DNA from: BP-133 sp040756995
GTDB taxonomy: Bacteria; Actinomycetota; Acidimicrobiia; IMCC26256; BP-133
NCBI GenBank assembly: GCA_040756995.1
Contig: JBFLYK010000003.1
Span: forward strand, 186,001 to 250,000
DNA length: 64,000 bases
Direction: 5' to 3'
Shown: one piece after another, positions 58,217-64,000 of the stretch
Layout of the letters: each line of letters opens with the position of its first letter
Position numbering within the stretch: position 1 is the stretch's first letter
The notes under the pieces: model-generated
What the model saw: the letters and a program-made list of their open reading frames with translations, nothing else
The model's database searches: none
What the model was told of the DNA's origin: nothing
Translations under genes and position numbers: made by a program

Positions 58217-60448
58217 ATGTCTCCATTGGATCGGGACTCGGGCCGCCGATCGGTCCGGCTGATGCGCCGTCTCCACGCGCGGCTTCCGATCCGCGGGCTG
58301 ACCCTGGTGGTCTTCGCCGTCCTGCTGGGCGGATGCGTGGCCGCGTCCGCCTTCGCCCGCCGGGCGCTCGCCGACCAGGAGCAGCGGATGCTCGAGCGGC
58401 GGGCCGCCGAGGCGGCCGCCCTGTTGACGAACGTGGTCGACCAGGCGCAGACGGGAGCCCAGTCGGTGGCGGCCGTGGCGGCCGCCACCGACGGCGATCC
58501 GGAAGCCTTCAACGGTGCGGCGGCCCGCGACTCCATCCTCGCCACCGGCGGAGCGGCGGCGCTCGTGCGGGAGGTCAACGGCCGGTACCGGGTCGTCGCC
58601 GCCCGGGGCGTGGGCCTCAGGGTGGGCCAGGAGCTGAGTGGTGAAGCGGCGGCGGCCGTCGCCCGGGCCAGGGGCACCGACGCCGATGTCCACACCCCGG
58701 TCGTCGACACTCCGGCCGGCGAACGCCGGATCGGCGGGGCCCGGCGGGTCGACGCCGCGCCGGACAGTCCGGTCGTCTACCGCGAGACGGTGCTCCGCCC
58801 CCCGGGCCGGCGGCACCGGATCACCTCCAGCGAACCGTTCAGCGACATCGAAGCGGCGCTGTACGCCGGGCCGGTGGCGGATCCCGAACAGGTCGTGCTC
58901 GCCACCCGGCCGCTGCCCGTTCCGGGCCGCACGGTCAACCAGATCGTGGAGGTCGGCGACAACCGCTGGCTGCTGGTGGTGGCGGCCAACCGATCACTGG
59001 TCGGAACGATGGCCGCCCGTGAGCCGTGGCTGCTCCTCGGCCGCGGCCTCGTGGTCACCGTGCTGGTGACGGCCCTCGTCGAGGTCCTCCAGCGCCGCCG
59101 GCGCTACACCCAGACCCTCGAGCTCGCCCACCAGGCCCTCCACGATGCGCTGACCGGACTCCCGAACCGGCTCCTGGTGGCCCAGCGGCTGGATCAGGCG
59201 CTGGAGCGTTCCGCTCGAGGCGGCGCGGCCGTCAGCGTGCTGTTCGTCGACCTCGACCGCTTCAAGCTGATCAACGACAGTCGTGGCCACGCCGCCGGCG
59301 ACGAGTTGTTGGTGACCGTGGCCGAACGGCTCCGCCGGGTCGTCCGGGCCGAGGATGTCGTGGCCCGCTTCGGGGGCGACGAGTTCGTCATCGTCGTCTG
59401 CGAGGACGACGCCGAGGCCCTCGAGGCGTCGTCGATGGCCGAGCGGATCCTCGAGGTGCTGCGCCAACCGGTGCTGGTCGAGGGCCAGGAGGTCTTCCTC
59501 TCCGCCAGTGTCGGCATCGCCGTGGCCGACGGCGCCTGCTCGCCCAACAGCCTGCTGCGCGACGCCGATGCCGCCATGTACCGGGCCAAGGAGAAGGGCC
59601 GGGACCGCTGCGAGTTCTTCGACGCCACCATGCGGACGGAGGCCACCGAGCTGCTGGCCATGCAGAGCGCCCTGCACCGGGCGATCGAGCGGGACGAGCT
59701 TCGCGTCTTCTACCAGCCGGTCGTCGATCTCCGCTCCGGGGTGGTGGCCGGAGTGGAAGCGCTGCTGCGCTGGGACAGCCCGCAGCACGGCCTGGTGTCG
59801 CCGGCGTCGTTCATCCCGCTGGCCGAGGAGACCGGGCTGATCGGGCCCATCGGCGCCTGGGTTCTCGACCAGTCCACCGCCCAGCTGGCCCGGTGGCGGC
59901 AGCGGAGCTGGGGCCGGTCGCTGACCGTCAGCGTGAACCTCTCGGCCCGTCAACTCCGCCGGCGGGAGCTCGTCCCGGTGCTGCTGTCATCGCTGCTGGG
60001 CAGCGGGATCGACCCCGCCGCACTGTGCCTGGAGCTCACCGAGACGACCTTCATGGAGGACGCCGACAACCATCGGGAGGCGCTGGCCGGCATCAAGGGC
60101 CTGGGGCTGGAGCTGGCCATCGACGACTTCGGGACGGGGTACTCGTCGCTGACCTATCTCAAGCGGTTCCCGGTGAGCGTGCTCAAGATCGACCACTCGT
60201 TCGTGCGCGGGCTCGGGGAGGATGACGCTGACACCGCCATCGTCAAGAGCGTCATCGACCTGGCCCACGCCCTGGGCCTCGTGGTGGTGGCCGAAGGCGT
60301 GGAGACCGACAACCAGGTGGCTCACCTCCGCCGGCTGGGATGCGACCTGGCTCAGGGCTACTTCTTCGCCCGTCCCCAGCCGGCCGAGGAGCTCGAAGCG
60401 CTCCTCGAGGCCGGCCTCATCACCGTCCGGCCCGACCTCGTCGCCTGA
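58217..60448 (+). CDS. Membrane GGDEF-EAL cyclic-di-GMP protein
   Basis: The protein has 743 residues from ATG 58217. Two membrane helices (about 27-45 and 270-290) enclose an extracytoplasmic sensor of 220 residues (CHASE-like). The GGDEF domain carries an intact RFGGDEF (386-390) with an inhibitory RxxD I-site (RAED, 377-380) upstream. The EAL domain has GVEALLRW (513-519), LCLELTETTFMED and DDFGTGYSSLTYL, so catalytic residues look complete. It could both make and break cyclic di-GMP, with the outer domain setting the balance. The ligand is unknown. An ATG at 58262 is an alternative start. Confidence 0.93.
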   Translation: MSPLDRDSGRRSVRLMRRLHARLPIRGLTLVVFAVLLGGCVAASAFARRALADQEQRMLERRAAEAAALLTNVVDQAQTGAQSVAAVAAATDGDPEAFNGAAARDSILATGGAAALVREVNGRYRVVAARGVGLRVGQELSGEAAAAVARARGTDADVHTPVVDTPAGERRIGGARRVDAAPDSPVVYRETVLRPPGRRHRITSSEPFSDIEAALYAGPVADPEQVVLATRPLPVPGRTVNQIVEVGDNRWLLVVAANRSLVGTMAAREPWLLLGRGLVVTVLVTALVEVLQRRRRYTQTLELAHQALHDALTGLPNRLLVAQRLDQALERSARGGAAVSVLFVDLDRFKLINDSRGHAAGDELLVTVAERLRRVVRAEDVVARFGGDEFVIVVCEDDAEALEASSMAERILEVLRQPVLVEGQEVFLSASVGIAVADGACSPNSLLRDADAAMYRAKEKGRDRCEFFDATMRTEATELLAMQSALHRAIERDELRVFYQPVVDLRSGVVAGVEALLRWDSPQHGLVSPASFIPLAEETGLIGPIGAWVLDQSTAQLARWRQRSWGRSLTVSVNLSARQLRRRELVPVLLSSLLGSGIDPAALCLELTETTFMEDADNHREALAGIKGLGLELAIDDFGTGYSSLTYLKRFPVSVLKIDHSFVRGLGEDDADTAIVKSVIDLAHALGLVVVAEGVETDNQVAHLRRLGCDLAQGYFFARPQPAEELEALLEAGLITVRPDLVA

Positions 60449-60479
60449 GCCCGACCGTCGAGACCCGACCGTCGTCAGC

Positions 60480-61253
60480 TCAGTAGCGGAAAGTGTGGCG
60501 GGGCGCCTTGAACCAGGGATCGAAGTAGGCGCCGAAGCGGAGGCGGGCTTCGGCGATGCGCCCGGCCGGGTCGTCGAGCAGCCGGCTGACGCAGTGGCCG
60601 AACGACAGGGCGTCGAGGGCCAGGTCGGGGTCGGCCAGCCGCTCCAGTGAACGGCGCCAGGCCTCGGCATCGGAACCGATGTCGACCGAGAACCCCCCGT
60701 AGAGCGTGTCGCCGGCCAGCAGGACGCGCCGCCCGTCCACCGCGACGATGACGCACACGGAACCGGGCGTGTGGCCCGGGGTGTGGAGAATCTCGAGCCG
60801 GGTCCGGCCGGCGGAGATCACGTCGCCGTCGCTCAGCGGCGTCGTGGACAGCGCTTCGAACGGGTGACCGTAGAGAGGGCCGGCACAGGTGCGGACGGCG
60901 TCGCCGTCGGCCAGGGCGGCGGCGTCGCCGGGATGGGCGAGGATGGGGACGCCGGCCGCGGCCAGGCGGGCGGCACCGCCGACATGGTCGAAGTGGCCGT
61001 GGGTGGCGACGACGGCCGCCAGATCGCCGGCACGCAGGCCGAGCCGGGCGAGGTGGGCGTGCAGCGCCGCCGTCCCCAGCGGCGACCCGCAGTCGACGAG
61101 AAGGGCGTCGCCGTCGAGGATCAGGTAGGCGGCGGCATCCCAGGGGTGCGTGATGCCGGCGCCGGCCACCTGCCAGAGGTGCTCGCTCAGGCGGACGGGC
61201 GGGCCCGGCGGTTCGGCCTCGACCGGGCCGACCGTGTCGGCGGTGACGGTCAC
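60480..61253 (-). CDS. MBL-fold metallo-hydrolase
   Basis: The protein has 257 residues from GTG 61253. The metallo-beta-lactamase motif is THGHFDHVGGAA (about 104-115), with other ligands in PGHTPGSVCV, AGDTLYGGF and LDALSFGHCVSRL. It belongs to the glyoxalase II/lactonase-like hydrolases. The C-terminal YFDPWFKAPRHTFRY is a family-specific tail. It starts four bases after the Gfo/Idh/MocA stop, so it is part of the sugar operon, perhaps acting on a lactone or ester intermediate. The exact substrate is not known. Confidence 0.85.
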   Translation of the reverse strand: MTVTADTVGPVEAEPPGPPVRLSEHLWQVAGAGITHPWDAAAYLILDGDALLVDCGSPLGTAALHAHLARLGLRAGDLAAVVATHGHFDHVGGAARLAAAGVPILAHPGDAAALADGDAVRTCAGPLYGHPFEALSTTPLSDGDVISAGRTRLEILHTPGHTPGSVCVIVAVDGRRVLLAGDTLYGGFSVDIGSDAEAWRRSLERLADPDLALDALSFGHCVSRLLDDPAGRIAEARLRFGAYFDPWFKAPRHTFRY

Positions 61254-61257
61254 GGGA

Positions 61258-62298
61258 TCAGGCCGCCTGTTCGGCGACGGGAGATGGGCCGACGGTCACC
61301 GGAAGCCCGCTGGCCGACGAGCGGTAGGCGGCGTCGAGCACCTCGACGACGTGGCGACCTTCGGCGATGCCGGCCGGAACGGCGCGGCCCGCCGCCAGCG
61401 CCGGGAGGGTGGTGGCGAACAGACCGGTGAACCCCCAGCCGTCACTGGCGGGGGTCGGCGGCGTCGACCACGCACCGGTGGCCGTCTCGAAGATGGCCAG
61501 CGGCGCACCGGCGCGGCCGATGGCCACGGTCCCGGCATCGCCGTACGCCTCGTGGACGTGACTGCCCTCGCCGGAGACCGACCAGGCGACCTGGAGGCTG
61601 GTGGTGGCCCCGGAGGCGTGGGTGGCGAGCACGAAGGCAGTGTCGTCGACGTCGATGGCGTGGGCGGCGATGGTCGTGCGGGCGTAGACCTCGACGATCG
61701 GCGAGCCGGCCAGGGCCTCGGCCAGATAGATGCTGTGGTAGCCGTTGTCGAGCAGGCAGCCGCCCCGTGAGACGGCGGCCCGGGTCCGCCAGGCGGGGTC
61801 GTAGCCCCCGGCTCCGGCCCACCAGCCGTCGGTCAGCGACTCGAGCCGAACGGCGAAGACCTGCCCGATCCTTCCCTCCCGGACGGCGTCGACGGCGCCG
61901 GCGAACCGGGGATCGAAAAGACGGTTGTGGCACACGGCCACGCCGACGCCCGCCCGGTCGGCGGCGAAGGACATCTGGTCGATCTCGTCGACGGTGGCGC
62001 CGAGGGGCTTCTCCGACAACACGGAGATGCCGGCGGAGACGGCGCCGAGCACGACATCGAGGTGATCGGCGTGGGGCACGGCGACGTCGACGACATCGAG
62101 CCCCCCGGCGGCGATCAGCGCCGCCGCGCTGTCGTAGCGGCGGGGCCCTGGCACGCCGAACCGGTCGCCGACGGCGTGGCGCTGGACGGGCGAGGGGTCG
62201 GCCACGGCGACGACCTCGACGTCGGGCATGGCGGCCAACGCCCCGGCGTGACCGGAGAGGACGATGCGCCCGCAGCCGATGATCCCGACGCGGATCAT
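61258..62298 (-). CDS. Gfo/Idh/MocA family oxidoreductase
   Basis: The protein has 346 residues from ATG 62298. The NAD(P) Rossmann fold opens MIRVGIIGCGRIVLSGHAGA; the catalytic EKP motif is SVLSEKPLGATVDE; the C-terminal sheet domain follows (GGCLLDNGYHSIYLAEAL), with the HSIY/DxGxH region near residue 185. These enzymes oxidise sugars or inositols. Its start overlaps the TIM-barrel isomerase stop (ATGA). The very long frame further upstream on this strand is a shadow of neighbours. Confidence 0.92.
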   Translation of the reverse strand: MIRVGIIGCGRIVLSGHAGALAAMPDVEVVAVADPSPVQRHAVGDRFGVPGPRRYDSAAALIAAGGLDVVDVAVPHADHLDVVLGAVSAGISVLSEKPLGATVDEIDQMSFAADRAGVGVAVCHNRLFDPRFAGAVDAVREGRIGQVFAVRLESLTDGWWAGAGGYDPAWRTRAAVSRGGCLLDNGYHSIYLAEALAGSPIVEVYARTTIAAHAIDVDDTAFVLATHASGATTSLQVAWSVSGEGSHVHEAYGDAGTVAIGRAGAPLAIFETATGAWSTPPTPASDGWGFTGLFATTLPALAAGRAVPAGIAEGRHVVEVLDAAYRSSASGLPVTVGPSPVAEQAA

Positions 62299-63074
62299 GC
62301 CCGGGCTCCGAGGGCCGTCGCGGCCACCGCCGCCGCCGAGGCCAGCAGCGCCGGCCCGGGATCGTCGTGGCCCTCGATCTCGAGCGTGAGGTGCTCGAGC
62401 GGCGCACCGGCGGCGACGGCGCCCTCGACGGCGGCCAGCGTCTCGGCCAGGGCCAGGCGGCCGGTCCCGGCGGCCACCACCCGGCCGTCGGCGTCGATGT
62501 CCTTCAGGTGGACGGCGGCGAGGCGCGGCGTCCAGGCGGCGATGGCCGCCGCCGGATCGTCGCCGGCCGCCAGCAGGTGACCGGTGTCGACACAGACCCC
62601 GACCTGCTGCGGCTCGGTGGCCTCGAGGACGGTGGCCGTCTGGGCCGCCGACTCCACCGCCGTGTTCCTGTGGGGGTGGAGGCAGAGCCGCACTCCGGCG
62701 GCGGCGCAGGCGGCCCCGGCCGCCACGACCGTCGCCGTCGCCCGGTCGAAGTCGGCGCCGTTGGCCGTCACGATCAGCCGGTCGGCACCGAACGATGCGG
62801 CGCTGCCCGCCGCCCGGGCCGCGGCCACACCGGCCGCCCCCGGGTCGTCGGGCAGGTCGAGGAACACCGCCGAGACGGTCAGCTCGTTGTCGCCGAGCCA
62901 GGCGGCGATGTCGGCGGGGTCGTTGGCCCACAGGCCGAGCGCGAAGACCTCGGCCGAGCGGAAACCGAGTTGGGCGGCGGCGGGCAGGCCGGCCCGGGTG
63001 CTGGGCCAGGCCACCATGTGAACGGAGAGGGGAAGCACCGGGGACTCGCTTCTGGGAAGAGGGGACGGGGTCAA
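62295..63074 (-). CDS. Sugar-phosphate isomerase/epimerase-like TIM barrel
   Basis: The protein has 259 residues if started at TTG 63074, which overlaps the SIS stop as TTGA; GTG 63038 is a shorter option. The AP-endonuclease-2/xylose-isomerase-like barrel is visible: SVHMVAWPSTRAGLPAAAQ, GVRLCLHPHRN, VGVCVDTGHLLAAG and AVHLKDIDADGRVV with the metal-site His, Asp and Glu. Such proteins are sugar or inosose isomerases, epimerases or dehydratases. Its neighbours suggest a shared carbohydrate pathway. Confidence 0.87.
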   Translation of the reverse strand: MTPSPLPRSESPVLPLSVHMVAWPSTRAGLPAAAQLGFRSAEVFALGLWANDPADIAAWLGDNELTVSAVFLDLPDDPGAAGVAAARAAGSAASFGADRLIVTANGADFDRATATVVAAGAACAAAGVRLCLHPHRNTAVESAAQTATVLEATEPQQVGVCVDTGHLLAAGDDPAAAIAAWTPRLAAVHLKDIDADGRVVAAGTGRLALAETLAAVEGAVAAGAPLEHLTLEIEGHDDPGPALLASAAAVAATALGARA

Positions 63075-63688
63075 GGGGTGAGGACGTCGTCGACCGCGGC
63101 GGCCAGGAGATGGACCACGACCTGGTGGATCTCCTGGACCGTGGCCGGGTAGGGAGCGTCGACGGCGATGACCTCATCGGCCACCGTCGCCAGCGGATTC
63201 GGGGTCGGGCCGGTCAGGGCCCACACGGCCAGGCCGTCGGACCGGGCGACTTCGGCGGCGGCCAGAAGGTTCGGGCTGCGACCCGACGACGACAGGCACA
63301 GCAGCACGTCGCCCGGCCGGCCGAAGGCGGCCACCTGGCGGGCGAAGACGTCGACCGGCGGATAGTCGTTCACGAGGGCGGTGAAGGTCGACGTGTCGGC
63401 GTGGAGGGCGATGGCGGCCAGCGGCCGCCGTTCGGTGCGGTACCGGCCGACGAGCTCGGCGGTGAAGTGCTGGCCGTGGGCTGCCGAGCCGCCGTTGCCG
63501 GCCACCAGGCACTGGGCGCCGCCGGCCAGGATCCCGGCCAGGCGCCGCCCCAGACCGTCGATGCGTTCGGCGTCGGCGGCGAGGTCGCCGAGGGCGTCGG
63601 CCAGGGCGGCGACATGGCCGGCGCCCCGCAGGACGTCCGGACGGCCGCGCTGTCCGCTCGGAACGGGGGGATGGCTGTCGAGAGTCAT
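63071..63688 (-). CDS. SIS-domain phosphosugar isomerase (GmhA-like)
   Basis: The protein has 205 residues from ATG 63688, overlapping the glycosidase stop (ATGA). The SIS fold is clear: CLVAGNGGSAAHGQHFTAELVG, followed by DVFARQVAAFGRPGDVLLCL and SSSGRSPNLLAAAEVAR. The pattern GNGGSAA...HF.AEL is that of phosphoheptose isomerase GmhA. Alternatively it is a regulator-type SIS for another ketose phosphate. An upstream open frame is a shadow of the glycosidase gene. Confidence 0.9.
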   Translation of the reverse strand: MTLDSHPPVPSGQRGRPDVLRGAGHVAALADALGDLAADAERIDGLGRRLAGILAGGAQCLVAGNGGSAAHGQHFTAELVGRYRTERRPLAAIALHADTSTFTALVNDYPPVDVFARQVAAFGRPGDVLLCLSSSGRSPNLLAAAEVARSDGLAVWALTGPTPNPLATVADEVIAVDAPYPATVQEIHQVVVHLLAAAVDDVLTP

Positions 63689-64000
63689 CGGGCCGCCTCG
63701 GGAGGGTGGAAACCGTTGCTGGACAAGGGGGGAAGCTGCAGGCGGCCGTCGGGGGTCGGCTGACCCGGAGGCCGTTCGCCCTCGACCCACTCGCACAGGT
63801 CGACGGGCACCACCGGCACCTCGCCGTCGTCGGGCAGGCGGAAGGTGGCCACTTCGTGGGGCCGCAGGGCGGCGGTGAACCGCCGGCCGAAGGCCGGGGC
63901 GAGGTCGACGTCGACGACGCCACCCGGCCCGCCGGTGTCGGCCAGGCGGACGATCACCGCGTCGCCGGTCTCGGCCCGCTTGACGACGAAGGCGCCGACG
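63685..64000 (-). CDS. C-terminal end of a GH38-like alpha-mannosidase
   Basis: Only about 104 residues lie in the window; the start is beyond its end. The reading (GAFVVKRAETGDAVIVRLAD, then a beta-sandwich ending LRPHEVATFRLP) matches the C-terminal domain of GH38-type alpha-mannosidases. A Pro-rich tail follows. It is the first visible gene of the sugar operon and its stop overlaps the SIS gene. It would release mannose or a related sugar for the downstream isomerases and dehydrogenase. Confidence 0.7.
   Translation of the reverse strand, partial: VGAFVVKRAETGDAVIVRLADTGGPGGVVDVDLAPAFGRRFTAALRPHEVATFRLPDDGEVPVVPVDLCEWVEGERPPGQPTPDGRLQLPPLSSNGFHPPEAAR

Overview
The window is GC-rich throughout, densely packed, and full of GTG and TTG starts and ATGA/GTGA stop-start overlaps. 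The gene set is actinobacterial: a PadR regulator coupled to inositol-3-phosphate synthase, DUF5318 and DUF6457 proteins, an MtrB-like kinase with a GerMN lipoprotein, and Calx-beta and YWLV-type repeat surface proteins. Together these suggest a deep-branching actinobacterium, most likely of the Acidimicrobiia; that placement is inference. A run of 100 Ns at 29379-29478 shows that this is a draft scaffold, possibly from a metagenome.

Region 1-9.4 kb: a TetR regulator with its operator faces a secreted lipase. Two methyltransferases, a Tat-exported hydrolase, a cupin remnant, the replication/ribosomal block rpsF-ssb-rplI-dnaB (without rpsR), a DUF192 protein, panB and two small zinc-binding proteins follow. 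Region 9.5-15.8 kb: padR-ino1 leads into a two-gene unit made of a thioredoxin-fold protein and a UGSC-family selenoprotein. The selenoprotein reads through an in-frame TGA that is followed by a hairpin with bacterial SECIS geometry. Iron genes (bfd, bfr) and an NfeD/SPFH membrane pair come next. Region 15.8-21.4 kb: a YibE/F membrane protein, a diiron ferritin-like protein, a secreted glycine-rich three-repeat protein, a lytic transglycosylase, and several inverted repeats.

Region 21.4-28.9 kb is a coherent reverse-strand operon for cell-wall amino-sugar salvage: a BadF-type sugar kinase, an ABC importer (binding lipoprotein and two permeases, no ATPase), MurQ fused to an unusual TIM-barrel-like domain, and AnmK. 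Region 28.9-33.7 kb is one large exported protein with eleven Calx-beta modules and a run of 42-residue YWLV repeats, broken by the assembly gap. Region 33.7-43.6 kb holds a serine hydrolase, the kinase/GerMN pair, two CHRD proteins flanking an omega-amidase/aminotransferase pair, an ATP-dependent DNA ligase, and a second NfeD pair, this time with a flotillin.

Region 43.7-58 kb: two ABC-2 export systems, a winged-helix regulator, amt-glnB with a candidate GlnR site, an MFS exporter, a metallophosphatase with the same YWLV repeats, a subtilase, a pirin, a VOC protein and rsgA. Region 58-64 kb: an intact GGDEF-EAL protein, then a reverse-strand sugar catabolic operon (GH38-type glycosidase tail, SIS isomerase, TIM-barrel isomerase, Gfo/Idh/MocA dehydrogenase, MBL hydrolase). 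No rRNA, tRNA, CRISPR array, prophage or insertion sequence was seen. Most of the window looks like chromosome core; the freshest material is the selenoprotein unit, the MurQ fusion and the palindromic repeats.
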